Assembly (NCBI GenBank): GCA_904420245.1
Contig: CAJFUL010000030.1
Coordinates: forward strand, 1 to 64,000
Direction of reading: 5' to 3'
Origin: Candidatus Paralachnospira avium
GTDB lineage: Bacteria > Bacillota > Clostridia > Lachnospirales > Lachnospiraceae
Length of the DNA: 64,000 nucleotides
Made by a program: the position numbers and the translations under genes. The notes beneath the pieces were generated by a model. The model had not been told where the DNA came from. It searched no databases and saw nothing but the letters and a program-made list of their open reading frames with translations. Shown in pieces: positions 38,460 through 48,703 of the stretch; the stretch's first letter is position 1; the number at the start of each line of letters is the position of its first letter.

Positions 38460-40397
38460 CTATCTCACTTCTTCCTGGCGGACCGACGGGAACAGGGACG
38501 TATCGGTATGAGGGATAAAGCACGCCGCCACGAACTCATCCATATATCCTGGCGTCGTGGACAGCTCCATATACGTCATGCTCTTGGCCAGCTCATAGAC
38601 CTTGCGTTCCGCTTCGCCGGACAGCAGCATGGCATAGGCGCCGGACAGGGAAGAATTACCGATGTAATGGAACTTTTCCAGCGGAATATCCGGGAGCATA
38701 CCGATCCCCACCGCGTTTTTCATGTTGATGCCGCTTCCGATGCCTCCGGCCACATAGACGTCATCCACCATGGAAACATCGAAATCCAGGGCGGTCAGAA
38801 GCGTCCGGATAGCCGAAAAGATGGCGCCCTTGGCCCGGATGAAGTTGTCGATATCCACTTCCGTGATCTCCACGTCCTTGACAGAGTCCGCCTCTTCCCG
38901 GAACGCCAGCACATAGCTTCCCATACCGTATTTGTCGTGACGGATCCGCTTCCCTTCCCGGATGAATTTCCCCTTGGGACTGATCATATTGCACCGGAAC
39001 AGCTCGCTGATCACATCGATGAGACCGGAACCGCACAGGCCCACCGGCTTCTGACCCTCATCGCCCACCACTTTGAAGGAGGGCTCCATGGTCCCGGCAT
39101 CGATGGTGCATGCTTCTATGGCCCCGTCGGTGGCCCTCATGCCGCAGCTGATGTCGCCGCCCTCGAAGGCAGGGCCGGCCGAGCAGGCGCAGCTCATCAT
39201 AAAATCCGAATTGCCGAAGACGATCTCGCCATTGGTGCCCAGATCGATGAAAATGGAAAATTCCGGCCTGTTCCAGATCATGCTGACCAGGGTGCCGGCT
39301 GTGATGTCGCCGCCCACATAGCTGCCGATATTGGGCGCTACGATGATGTGGGCATCGGGGTTGATGTCGATCCCCAGATCATTGGCAAACAGAGAATTGG
39401 TCTTAAAAAAGACCGGGATATAGGGCTCGGTCCGAAGGGGCTCCGCGTTGAACCCGACAAACAGATGGTTCATGGTGGTGTTGGCCGCCACGCACATCCG
39501 GTAGATCTGGGCAGGCTCCAGGCCGCAGGAAGCGCACATGGTGCGGACCAGGGGATTGATGGTCTCCTCTATGACCGCATCCTGGAGCTTCTTCTGGCCG
39601 CCCTCTTTCCTGGACTCGATGATCCGATTGATGACGTCGGCGCCGTACCGGATCTGCCCGTTTCCGGTGGTGGCCTTGGCCAGGATGTCTCCGTTCAGCA
39701 TATCGATGATCATGGCGGAGACCGTCGTCGTTCCGATGTCCACCACCAGGCCTCCTGCCCTGACATGCTCTTCCATGCCGTAGAGATCATAGACGAACAC
39801 ATCCCGGGAAGAACGCCTCACCACGCACTGGACCTGAAAATCATGCTCCCGCAGCTTGTCGGGAAGGACTTTTAAGACTGTATAGGGGACCCGCACATAG
39901 GGGATCCCGGTGGCCGCCGCCAAAGCCCGCTCCAGCCGTTCCACATCCGGCATGGTATCGTCCAGGGTCGGCGCAGCCATGGATACAGGAATAAGCTCCA
40001 GGCTGTTCTTCAGGGTGATCCCCGCCGCCTGCAGCTGTTCTTTCGTTTCCGTAAAGATCCGGATCTCCTCCGGAGAGCTCAGATCTGCCGCCTTCATCCT
40101 GCCCTTGTACGCGGAAGCGATGTCCGGCACCATCACTTCGATGTCCGACACCACTTTGCTGACGCAGGCGAGACGCCACCCCTCCGCATACTCTTCATCG
40201 GTGATATGACGGGTCTTCTGGGATTCCAGTTCGCCGGACAGAAGCTTTACCCGGCACTTCCCGCAGGCGGCGTTTCCGGAACAAGGGGCGTCGATAGCTA
40301 CGTTTGTTTTTCTCGCTACCTCAAGAAGGTTTTCACCAGAAGCAGCGAAGGCAGTAATGCCCTCGCCGCTCTCAAACTTAAATATGATCTTGTGCAT
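38460..40397 (-). CDS. acsV: corrinoid activation protein (RACo/AcsV, 2Fe-2S + ASKHA ATPase)
   Basis: N-terminal 'CSGNAACGKCRVKLLSG' 2Fe-2S site; 'GLVVDIGTTTVSAMIIDMLNGD'; DUF4445-like C-terminus. Confidence 0.95.
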   Translation of the reverse strand: MHKIIFKFESGEGITAFAASGENLLEVARKTNVAIDAPCSGNAACGKCRVKLLSGELESQKTRHITDEEYAEGWRLACVSKVVSDIEVMVPDIASAYKGRMKAADLSSPEEIRIFTETKEQLQAAGITLKNSLELIPVSMAAPTLDDTMPDVERLERALAAATGIPYVRVPYTVLKVLPDKLREHDFQVQCVVRRSSRDVFVYDLYGMEEHVRAGGLVVDIGTTTVSAMIIDMLNGDILAKATTGNGQIRYGADVINRIIESRKEGGQKKLQDAVIEETINPLVRTMCASCGLEPAQIYRMCVAANTTMNHLFVGFNAEPLRTEPYIPVFFKTNSLFANDLGIDINPDAHIIVAPNIGSYVGGDITAGTLVSMIWNRPEFSIFIDLGTNGEIVFGNSDFMMSCACSAGPAFEGGDISCGMRATDGAIEACTIDAGTMEPSFKVVGDEGQKPVGLCGSGLIDVISELFRCNMISPKGKFIREGKRIRHDKYGMGSYVLAFREEADSVKDVEITEVDIDNFIRAKGAIFSAIRTLLTALDFDVSMVDDVYVAGGIGSGINMKNAVGIGMLPDIPLEKFHYIGNSSLSGAYAMLLSGEAERKVYELAKSMTYMELSTTPGYMDEFVAACFIPHTDTSLFPSVRQEEVR

Positions 40398-40408
40398 GGA
40401 TCCTCGCT

Positions 40409-41194
40409 TTATACTTCCAGGTAAGAATCTGCGTACAGAGTATCGTTGCGGATGATGTCGCAGGACTTGATGGTCTCCATCAGCCTCAGGTCATTGGGGT
40501 TCACGATGGCGGAGGTCATACCCATCATCATAGCCATGGCGATCATGGCAGAGTCCATGATGGGACGGATATGCTTAGGCATACCGTTGGAGTTGTTGGA
40601 AAGGCCGCCGGTGGTCTTAAGACCCATGGCCGTCAGGTCGCCGATGAAGTGGAGCACGTCCATCTGCTTGTCCTGCATACCCTTGATGACGACGAACAGC
40701 GGATCGAACCAGATGTCGTCCTCGGAAAGACCAAGGGAAAGGCCTCTCTCCAGCAGAGTGGTGCAGTAGCCCATACGCTCGTCGTTGTCCGCGGCAATGC
40801 CTTCGCCGTTGCAGAGCGCGATGACGATGGCATCGTTGGCAGCTGCCAGGTCGATGTTCTCGATCCTGCCGGCAGCGTCGGCAGAGTTTACGATGGGTTT
40901 GCCCTTGGAACGGTTATATACGGAGATACCGGCTTCGATGGCCGCCTTATTGGAGGTATCCAGAGCCAGGGGCACGTTGTCGAAGTTGCTCTGAAGGAGC
41001 TGTACGGCCCACTTCATCAGATCTTCGCCGTATCCTTCTGCAGGTCCGATGTTTACATCCAGATAAGTTGCGCCAGCATCCAGCTGAGCCTTTGCGCGGG
41101 CCAGGATGGGTTCAGGATCCCTTGCTAAAAATGCCTTGTTCACAATGGGAGCCGTTGTGGAAAGTCTCTCGCCGATGGTAATGAATTTTGCCAT
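40409..41194 (-). CDS. acsE: methyltetrahydrofolate:corrinoid/iron-sulfur protein methyltransferase
   Basis: 'ATYLDVNIGPAEGYGEDLMKWAVQLLQ', 'KPIVNSADAAGRIEN', 'GGLSNNSNGMP' pterin-binding. Confidence 0.97.
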   Translation of the reverse strand: MAKFITIGERLSTTAPIVNKAFLARDPEPILARAKAQLDAGATYLDVNIGPAEGYGEDLMKWAVQLLQSNFDNVPLALDTSNKAAIEAGISVYNRSKGKPIVNSADAAGRIENIDLAAANDAIVIALCNGEGIAADNDERMGYCTTLLERGLSLGLSEDDIWFDPLFVVIKGMQDKQMDVLHFIGDLTAMGLKTTGGLSNNSNGMPKHIRPIMDSAMIAMAMMMGMTSAIVNPNDLRLMETIKSCDIIRNDTLYADSYLEV

Positions 41195-41227
41195 GTTCGT
41201 TTTTCTCCTTTTCTTGATGGTTATGGA

Positions 41228-42607
41228 TTACGCGTTCTGCATATCCTTTAAGAACTTCACAAGCTGGACAGCCTCGGTGGGGCCTACCACGATGTTCCAT
41301 CCGGGGAGCTTGGACTCCAGATCGCCCTTCAGTACGGCAACCTTGCCGGGGATGATCAGAGTACGGTTCTTGATCTTGTTCTCAATATCGAATTCCTGGA
41401 TATACTTGGCAATGGAACCGGAAGAGAATTTGCCGGCTGCCCAGGAGGTCAGTACGGAAAGTCCGCCCGCGTCGCTGATCAGCAGGTTGCAGGGAACGCC
41501 GGAACGCTCCAGCTCGCCGGATACCAGGAAGTAAGTCAGGGCGAAGTCCACGGTGGTCAGGCACACAGAGTTCTCGTCTGCCCCATTGATGGGATAGATG
41601 CCGGGCTCGATCCTGGGAGCCTTCTGAGGATCTGTGTACAGGTTCTGGCGCAGGCCGTAAAGAGGAAGCGCCATTGCGTAGGTCATCTCCTCCACGATCA
41701 CGACAGAGCCGTATTTCATGGTGAATAAAGCTGCCAGAGCTGCCTGCATATGAGCGTCGCCGGAAGCCAGCTTGCCTACGTTCACAAGGCTGGGATATCC
41801 GAAGGTCCTGTCGCCGTCCTTGAGAGCCGCGCGGCGGATCAGGACGCCGTTGGCGAACGCATCCTTTACGGAAGCGGTGCCCAGATCCAGGATCAGGTTC
41901 TTATTGCCGGCCTTCTCCAGAGCAGCGACCGTATCATAGAGCTCCTCTACGGAAGCGCCGGATACGCCCAGCACAACTCCGGCCTCGGTGGCCAGTTTGT
42001 TCATGGCTTCATAGTTGGAAGCGTCTGCGCCGTTTAAAATGGGCTTCTTGTCCTTGCATACGTCGAGAGCAGCCTTCGCGCACGCCTCATCCTTTACATT
42101 GAGGATCAGGGAACGTCCGGCAGCGTCTGCCTTCTTCACCAGCTCTGCGTATTTCTCGGGAGCAGTTCCTTCCGCGCAGTCCACAGCGATGAATTCCACA
42201 TACATCCTGTCGCCGATACGGTCGTAGTCGACGGCGGATACGGAAGCCAGCCTTGCGTCTACGGCAGCGTCATCCATGCAGGTGCATACGGTGGAAGCAT
42301 ACCTGGTCTTGTTGACAAAGGTCTTCTCATGACGGAACAGAACGGTCTCGCCGCCCAGGCTGTATTCCTTGTCGCTGTCCGTCTTGTTGTCTGCAAAGGG
42401 CTTTACGCCGGCTTTGATGGTCTTCATGGGCGGTGCGGATGCCTCGGACAGGGTCGCAAGGGCTTCCTCACTCATATAAGGACACTGATCGATGGTCATG
42501 GCGCCCTGAGCCACCTTCATGGAAAAAGCCATGCAGGTAGGGCAGCCGCACTCTTTGCAGTTCTTTTTCGGCGTTAATTTAAAAATTGCAATACCATTTA
42601 ATGCCAT
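41228..42607 (-). CDS. acsC: corrinoid iron-sulfur protein large subunit (CFeSP gamma)
   Basis: N-terminal 4Fe-4S 'CKECGCPTCMAFSMKVAQG'; 459 aa. Confidence 0.97.
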   Translation of the reverse strand: MALNGIAIFKLTPKKNCKECGCPTCMAFSMKVAQGAMTIDQCPYMSEEALATLSEASAPPMKTIKAGVKPFADNKTDSDKEYSLGGETVLFRHEKTFVNKTRYASTVCTCMDDAAVDARLASVSAVDYDRIGDRMYVEFIAVDCAEGTAPEKYAELVKKADAAGRSLILNVKDEACAKAALDVCKDKKPILNGADASNYEAMNKLATEAGVVLGVSGASVEELYDTVAALEKAGNKNLILDLGTASVKDAFANGVLIRRAALKDGDRTFGYPSLVNVGKLASGDAHMQAALAALFTMKYGSVVIVEEMTYAMALPLYGLRQNLYTDPQKAPRIEPGIYPINGADENSVCLTTVDFALTYFLVSGELERSGVPCNLLISDAGGLSVLTSWAAGKFSSGSIAKYIQEFDIENKIKNRTLIIPGKVAVLKGDLESKLPGWNIVVGPTEAVQLVKFLKDMQNA

Positions 42608-42628
42608 TGTTTTCTCCTCCTGTTTCTG

Positions 42629-43570
42629 TTAGCTTAAAGCCTGGATCATCTTGGAAACGGTTGCGATGGATGTGGGGTGCTTCAGGATCACTGCGTCAGA
42701 ACCGCAGGTCAGGCAGGCAACAGCAGTTTCCACTTCCATATCGATCCCTCTCTCTTCCACGGGGCCCCATCCGGGAGCATCCTCTTCAGAAGCGCTGGCC
42801 TCTTTTACGGTCCAGGTCTCGGAAGAAATGGGAGTGATCACAGGCATCAGCAGGGAGTCGTCAGCCTGTCCCAGCGCTGCGGCCCTTACACGGTCCATGG
42901 TGGAGATCACATAGTCAAAACCGTAGCCGGCAGCCGCGGAACCTACGTTCATGACGACTTTGCCCAGATCTACGCCCAGCTGCTTGATCAGCACGTTGAG
43001 CTGTTTTGCCAGGTTGATATCCACTGCGGACTCTGCGCCCACCAGCTGGTCATAAGCAAGACCTGCGGCAGCGGCGATATTCTTGTAATCTTCTTCTCTT
43101 GCGGAGAGGAGGAGCACATTCTTTCCCTGAAGGGCTTCCGCAACCTTGGGAAGAAGATCCGCATCCTTCTGCACATTCTTGCAGCCTTCTACTACCAGGG
43201 GAAGGTCAATGGCCTCGGAAACTTCTTTGGCCACAGCCACCAGATCCTCCACCGGCTTGTCAGCGCCGTTGGGATCTCCGCCCTCCAGCTTAAGTACTAC
43301 GAAATCCACTCCCTCAAAGGAAGCAGCTTTCTTCGCGATCTCCGCCACCGTGCTGCAGCCTTCATAGTAAGCTTTGATGCAGTCGGGCTCGCTCTCCAGA
43401 CCCATATCGGAAATTTCGATCCCGATCTTGGCCGGATTGGCTGTAGGGCCGTCAAAGGTATAGAAGGGGAACGTATTTCCACCTCCGAGTTTTACGGTCT
43501 TGTCTCCTGTTCCCAGTTCGACCGTGCGGATTGTCGCGTTGAATTTCTGTAATTTCTTTGTAAACGGCAT
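42629..43570 (-). CDS. acsD: corrinoid iron-sulfur protein small subunit (CFeSP delta)
   Basis: 313 aa; 'TVKLGGGNTFPFYTFDGPTANPAKIGIEISDM'. Confidence 0.97.
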   Translation of the reverse strand: MPFTKKLQKFNATIRTVELGTGDKTVKLGGGNTFPFYTFDGPTANPAKIGIEISDMGLESEPDCIKAYYEGCSTVAEIAKKAASFEGVDFVVLKLEGGDPNGADKPVEDLVAVAKEVSEAIDLPLVVEGCKNVQKDADLLPKVAEALQGKNVLLLSAREEDYKNIAAAAGLAYDQLVGAESAVDINLAKQLNVLIKQLGVDLGKVVMNVGSAAAGYGFDYVISTMDRVRAAALGQADDSLLMPVITPISSETWTVKEASASEEDAPGWGPVEERGIDMEVETAVACLTCGSDAVILKHPTSIATVSKMIQALS

Positions 43571-43620
43571 TTCCTGCTCGCCTCCTTAAATATTTTGCTG
43601 TAGTTTATAACAGCACAGTC

Positions 43621-43838
43621 CGGGAATCCCCGTCCCGGGGACTCCCGCCGCGCTGTGAGATACCAGATCATATTGGAAAACCCTGTTTCGCGGCCTTTCC
43701 AAGAATATACTCAGGATCCCCGCTTTCAAAGGTGCGTTCCGCACCGCGCCGCTTTCGCGGCGGCGGGGCTCCTTCGTTAAAGCCTCGCGGCAGCCAAATG
43801 TCCGCTCCGCGGCCGCTTGGCTGCCTTTCCGAGGCTTT
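43621..43838 (-). repeat. multi-hairpin intercistronic region between acsB and acsD
   Basis: Four inverted repeats: 43621-43647, 43731-43745, 43747-43762, and 43779-43797/43817-43838 overlapping the acsB stop codon. Confidence 0.8.
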
Positions 43839-45966
43839 ACATCATCGGATCCATGGCGAGGGCCGGATGTCCCTTCTCCGTCAGGAATGCCAGTAAGGTC
43901 TCGGGATCTTCCGCAATGGTCTCATCGCCGATCATATCGGTGAAGTTGTCAATGCCGTAGAGCTCCTTGGCTGTGGCGTTGAGTCTCTCTGCCACCTGCT
44001 CCTTCAGATCCTTGGGCATCCACACGATTCTCTCGATGCCGCCCTCAGCCTTCATGAACTTCTTGGAAGCGATGAAGTGTTTGCCGTGTCCCATGAAGCC
44101 GGGGGTCTGCACGCCGCCGCCGGTCATGGAAGCCAGCTCGGGGAAGGTCATGCCCAGAGGGGTCATGCCGGCATACTCACGGTTGGCGATGATCACGCCG
44201 TTGGAGAAGGGCTCGATGCCGCAGATACACTCAAAGCATCCGCAGGAGGTCATGGGCTTCTCCATAATGGAGTACAGGGATACTTCTTCCAGAGCGCCGT
44301 TGGAGAATCTGCGGACAGCCTCGTTGACATCCTCGTACTCGCCGATCCTGTCGTCGATCAGCTTCTCTTTCGTGATCACCTGGCAGGGACCTGTGGGCTC
44401 CAGCTCGTTGGTAGCCTTGGCATCCAGCCATGAAACGGCGCCGCAGAGGCCGAGACGCTCAGGAGTTACCACGCATACATGGCTGGGCGAGAAGGCCTGG
44501 CACATGATGCAGCTGTAGTATACGTCTACAGACTCATCCGTCAGGGATTTCAGTCTGTCGTCACGCTTGTCAAAGGCAGGGATCGCCAGCTCATGACGCA
44601 GCTTGGTGACCAGCTCGGGATCCGTGATGACCTTCACCTGGCACTTGTCCACAACGGCATCGAAATCGTTCTTGATCTTTGCGTAGAGGACTTCACCGAT
44701 GTGTCTTGCGCGGAAGCCTGCCTCATAAGCCGCATCGCTGATACGGACGCGGATCATGTCGCGCTGTCCGGTGTGCATAACGCCTTCGATGCAGTTCATA
44801 TAGCTGTGGAACTTACGCTCGAACACGGACTCGAAGTCGGACTGCATGCTCTTTCCTGCCACTTCCACGATATAAGCGATGCTGTGCTTGCTGCCCTTCT
44901 CAAACTCATCGAAGTCAGGGCCGATCAGCTCGATCTTATGGTCCTCGATCTCGGAAGCCTCCTTGGTCTGCACCAGCTCGAAGCAATCCACTCTGGAGCC
45001 GTCGAACTCCACCTGCATCTGCTTGCGGCGGACGATCTCGCCCTCGAAAGCGGAAGCGAAAGCAACGGGGATATCGATCTTGGTGATCTTGATCTTGATA
45101 TCGCGGGCCTCCAGGGAGGTGGCGTTGAACTTAGAAACATCTTCCTGAACGATGAGGCTCTTGGGCACGCGGAAGATATTCTCAGTCTCGTTGGTGATGA
45201 CCGGGAAGCCCAGAGCGATGGCGCCTGCGCCGCAGGCCACGATCACGTCATCCAGAGGAGCGAAGGCGTTGACGAAGGCCGGCACACGCTCCATGGTGTA
45301 CTTCATGAGGCCGGCTGCATCGCCGGGGGTCACGTTGCCGAAGATCAGGGCCGCGCGGACTGCCACGGAAACCACATGGATCACGGAAGTCACGTCCTTG
45401 CCCAGAGGGATCACACGGACGCCTGCGCCCATGTTCACGCCCTTTTCCACACACTGATCGATGACGTCGCCCACCAGGGTCACTAAGATGCCCTGTGCCT
45501 GATAGCTCTTTACCAGGTCAGCTGCTTCGTCGGCTGTGGGAGCCTTGCCCAGAATCACGGCTACGCCGGGGATGTCGCCGGTTACCAGCGGAACGCCCAG
45601 CTCACGGATCACGGCGTCGGCCAGATGGCCGTAGCAGGGCTCGCTGTAGGGCTCCGCGCCGTCGATATATTTCAGGACCTCGATGAATTCTGCGCAGAGA
45701 GCCGTCGCAATGCCGGACATAAAGGCGTCGTTGAGCTTCTGCTCTCTGGTCATCAGGCTCTTTACTACGCCCAGGGCTTCCTTCAGCTCTGCCAGGCTGG
45801 TGACCTTCGTACCGGTCACGCCGTAATAGCAGGGCAGGCTGTAAGCCGTATTGGGAAATGCAACTGCCTTATCCGCACCGTACTGTTCGATGGCATTGTT
45901 GATGGCCCCTTCTGTCAGGCCAAACACTGCGTCAGAACCACTGAATACTCTGTCAAATAGTGTCAC
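43837..45966 (-). CDS. acsB: CO-methylating acetyl-CoA synthase
   Basis: 709 aa; A-cluster Cys motifs 'SCIMCQAFSPSHVCVVTPERLGLCG' and 'CGCFECICGIEPF'. Confidence 0.98.
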   Translation of the reverse strand: MTLFDRVFSGSDAVFGLTEGAINNAIEQYGADKAVAFPNTAYSLPCYYGVTGTKVTSLAELKEALGVVKSLMTREQKLNDAFMSGIATALCAEFIEVLKYIDGAEPYSEPCYGHLADAVIRELGVPLVTGDIPGVAVILGKAPTADEAADLVKSYQAQGILVTLVGDVIDQCVEKGVNMGAGVRVIPLGKDVTSVIHVVSVAVRAALIFGNVTPGDAAGLMKYTMERVPAFVNAFAPLDDVIVACGAGAIALGFPVITNETENIFRVPKSLIVQEDVSKFNATSLEARDIKIKITKIDIPVAFASAFEGEIVRRKQMQVEFDGSRVDCFELVQTKEASEIEDHKIELIGPDFDEFEKGSKHSIAYIVEVAGKSMQSDFESVFERKFHSYMNCIEGVMHTGQRDMIRVRISDAAYEAGFRARHIGEVLYAKIKNDFDAVVDKCQVKVITDPELVTKLRHELAIPAFDKRDDRLKSLTDESVDVYYSCIMCQAFSPSHVCVVTPERLGLCGAVSWLDAKATNELEPTGPCQVITKEKLIDDRIGEYEDVNEAVRRFSNGALEEVSLYSIMEKPMTSCGCFECICGIEPFSNGVIIANREYAGMTPLGMTFPELASMTGGGVQTPGFMGHGKHFIASKKFMKAEGGIERIVWMPKDLKEQVAERLNATAKELYGIDNFTDMIGDETIAEDPETLLAFLTEKGHPALAMDPMM

Positions 45967-45977
45967 TGTTCTACCTC

Positions 45978-46751
45978 CTACCGATTTGATTCCTCATCAA
46001 TTTTTTCCTTGATCGCCCGTATCTCCGCCTTGGCCGTCTCACTGAAATCGAAGGGAGACTTTCCAAGACGGTCGGCATCTATGACTTCTGAATTGTAATG
46101 GATAAAACCCAGAAGATCCTCCCGGGGGATCCGGCTTTTCACAAATTCCTCGTCCTCTTCCCCGCGGACCTTGTTGGCCACGACCCGGACCTGCTTCACT
46201 CCCAGGTCCTTGGCCAGGCGCTTGACATTTTTATAGGTCTGGACGCTCCTGGCGCCCGGTTCGATGACCACGATGAACTGGTCCATCCCGGAGGTGGTGC
46301 CCCGGCCTAGATGCTCCAGGCCAGCTTCCATATCCAGGATCACCACATCGTCGCTGCGCAGCACCAGATGATTGATGATCCGCTTCAGGATCACATGCTC
46401 CGGGCAGACGCAGCCGCTTCCGCCGGTCTCCACGGTGCCGAGGGTCAGAAGGCGCACCCCGTTGCAGGTCTTTGCATACAGGTCCGGGATGTCATCTACC
46501 TTGGGATTCATCCGGAAGAACTGTCCCATGGCATCGGCACCGGTCCTCTCCTGGATCAGCTTCTGCATCTTGGAGATGGGGACGATGGAGTCCAGCTCTT
46601 CCTCCGAAAACCCAAGGGCCAGCCCCAGGTTCGCGTCCGGATCCACATCGGCCGCCAGTACATGTTTCCCCTCTTCCGCATAAAGCCTTGCCAGGGTGGC
46701 CGCGAAAGTGGTCTTTCCCACGCCGCCCTTTCCTGTCACTGCGATCTTCAT
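45978..46751 (-). CDS. CooC/AcsF-type nickel-insertion ATPase, paralog 2
   Basis: 'TGKGGVGKTTFAATLARLYAEEG', CxC 'GSGCVCPEHVIL', 'DMEAGLEHLGRGT'. Confidence 0.93.
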   Translation of the reverse strand: MKIAVTGKGGVGKTTFAATLARLYAEEGKHVLAADVDPDANLGLALGFSEEELDSIVPISKMQKLIQERTGADAMGQFFRMNPKVDDIPDLYAKTCNGVRLLTLGTVETGGSGCVCPEHVILKRIINHLVLRSDDVVILDMEAGLEHLGRGTTSGMDQFIVVIEPGARSVQTYKNVKRLAKDLGVKQVRVVANKVRGEEDEEFVKSRIPREDLLGFIHYNSEVIDADRLGKSPFDFSETAKAEIRAIKEKIDEESNR

Positions 46752-46787
46752 GTCTCATTCACCTCTGGATTTTGAAGGCGTCCCGGC

Positions 46788-48680
46788 TTAAATGCCGAGA
46801 GCAGCCCTCTTTTCTTCAATTCTCGCGATCATGGCATCGCCCAGTTTATCAATATCCTTCTCAACGGTATAAGCCGCTTCTACCCAGTCGCGGATCCCGT
46901 TTGTCAGGAGCTCTGCCACCTCAGTGGAACCGGATACATAGGGATCTACGCCCAGGAATGTATCGATACCGGTGGCTACCACATAGTTTCCGATGGATAC
47001 AGCCTTTTCAGACATCCACTCAGGAGCGCAGCCCACTACCGGCAGCGCGGAGATGGGAAGGCCGGAATCCTTGGAAAGGGTGGCTGCCAGCACCATCATA
47101 CGGCTGATGTCCACGCAGGAACCCATATGTAATACGGGAGGGATGTCTGCCAGTTCGCAGACTCTCTTCAGGCCGGCGCCGCACAGATCCTTGGCTTCCT
47201 TGGACATGAGTCCTGCCCTGGCAGCTGCCTGAGCGGAGCAGCCGGAAGCGATGATCACGATATCGTTGGCGATCAGCTTCTTCATCAGCTCCACATGCGC
47301 GTAGTCGGGACGTACCTTGGGGTTGTTGCAGCCTACCATGGCCACAGCGCCGCGGATAACACCGGAGGTGATGCACTCCAGCAGAGGCTTCGTCGTTCCG
47401 GTCTCGTCCACCTGGGAATTGGTCACGCCGTCCAGAGTCTTGACAATGGCCTCAACGGAGTAGCCTACCGTAGCCTTCTGCTTCATATCCGGAATGTATA
47501 CCAGATCCTGTCTTCTGTTGACGAAGTTCTCGCAGGCAGCCTTTACGATGGCCTTTGCGTTCTCCCCTGCGTTCTCCGCATGGAATTCGATGAACTCGGA
47601 ATCCGGCATCTGAGCGATGGGGGAGGTGGTGATGAACTTGGTGTGGAAGCACTTGCTGAGAGGCCCAAGAGCCGGGAAGATACACTGTACGTCCACAACG
47701 ATGGCCTCGCAGGCGCCGGTCAGGACCACGTTCTCCTGCTGGAGGAAGTTGCCTGCCATGGGGATCCCGCGGCGCATAGCCACTTCGTTGGAAGTACAGC
47801 AGACGCCGGACACCGTGATGCCTTTTGCGCCGAAGGACTTGGCGTACGCGATCATCTCCGGATCATCGGCATACTCGCAGATCATCTCGGACAGGCTGGG
47901 ATCATGGCCGTGTACCACGATATTGACGTTCTCAGCGTTCATAACGCCCAGGTTTGCTTCTGTATCGATGGGCTTGGGAGTTCCGAACAGGACGTCGGAG
48001 AACTCGGTCCCGCACATGGAGCCGCCCCAGCCGTCTGCCAGGCCTGCCCGCAGAGACTGGCGGATCAGAGCCTCCGGCTTGGAGGAACATCCCATATGGG
48101 TCATATGCAGGGAACAGGAAACTTCACGGTCGATGGCACGGGGAGCGATCTTCTCTCTCTCCCAGATCTCCTGGGTGTGCTCAGGCGCTCTCTTTAACCA
48201 TCTCTGGTTGCCGAAGGGCTTGCCGTACTCAAGGAGAGCCAGCTCTGCCATCTCATGGGCCAGATCATAGATGTCCTTGCCCTCGGTCTCTACACCCCAC
48301 TCCTTGGCGATCCTCTTTAACTTGTCAGGATCCTTTACCTTGTAGTTTCCATCCTCAGCGGACAGATACAGGGTGTGGCAGATCTCACGGCCGTGGTCGG
48401 AATGGGTAGCCGCGCCGCCGGCAGTGAATTTCAGGTAGTTACGTCCTACGATGCCGTGAACATCGCAGCCGCAGATGCCTCTGGGCGCCTTGGGGGTGAT
48501 CCGGCAGGGACCCATGGAGCAGATCCGGCAGCAGACACCCTGCTCACCGAATTTGCAGTGAGGGGTCTGGTTCTTCACCCGCAGCTGCCAGGAATCTGCA
48601 CCAACCTTTGCTCCTGTCTCCAGAAGTTTGGCGGTAGCCGCCTCGAACTCCTCAATACTTGTCAACTTAAAGTCTCCCAT
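46788..48680 (-). CDS. cooS: anaerobic carbon monoxide dehydrogenase catalytic subunit
   Basis: 630 aa; 'CKFGEQGVCCRICSMGPCRI...GICGCD' B/D-cluster; C-cluster motifs 'GHDP', 'DVQCIFP', 'GCNNPK', 'SGCSAQ', 'MGSCVD'. Confidence 0.98.
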   Translation of the reverse strand: MGDFKLTSIEEFEAATAKLLETGAKVGADSWQLRVKNQTPHCKFGEQGVCCRICSMGPCRITPKAPRGICGCDVHGIVGRNYLKFTAGGAATHSDHGREICHTLYLSAEDGNYKVKDPDKLKRIAKEWGVETEGKDIYDLAHEMAELALLEYGKPFGNQRWLKRAPEHTQEIWEREKIAPRAIDREVSCSLHMTHMGCSSKPEALIRQSLRAGLADGWGGSMCGTEFSDVLFGTPKPIDTEANLGVMNAENVNIVVHGHDPSLSEMICEYADDPEMIAYAKSFGAKGITVSGVCCTSNEVAMRRGIPMAGNFLQQENVVLTGACEAIVVDVQCIFPALGPLSKCFHTKFITTSPIAQMPDSEFIEFHAENAGENAKAIVKAACENFVNRRQDLVYIPDMKQKATVGYSVEAIVKTLDGVTNSQVDETGTTKPLLECITSGVIRGAVAMVGCNNPKVRPDYAHVELMKKLIANDIVIIASGCSAQAAARAGLMSKEAKDLCGAGLKRVCELADIPPVLHMGSCVDISRMMVLAATLSKDSGLPISALPVVGCAPEWMSEKAVSIGNYVVATGIDTFLGVDPYVSGSTEVAELLTNGIRDWVEAAYTVEKDIDKLGDAMIARIEEKRAALGI

Positions 48681-48703
48681 TATAAACCTCCTTTAGTTTT
48701 TTA

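Noticed and set aside
38508-39875. 455-aa plus-strand ORF antisense to acsV
   Set aside because: Antisense artefact of high GC; the sense frame carries 2Fe-2S and ASKHA motifs.
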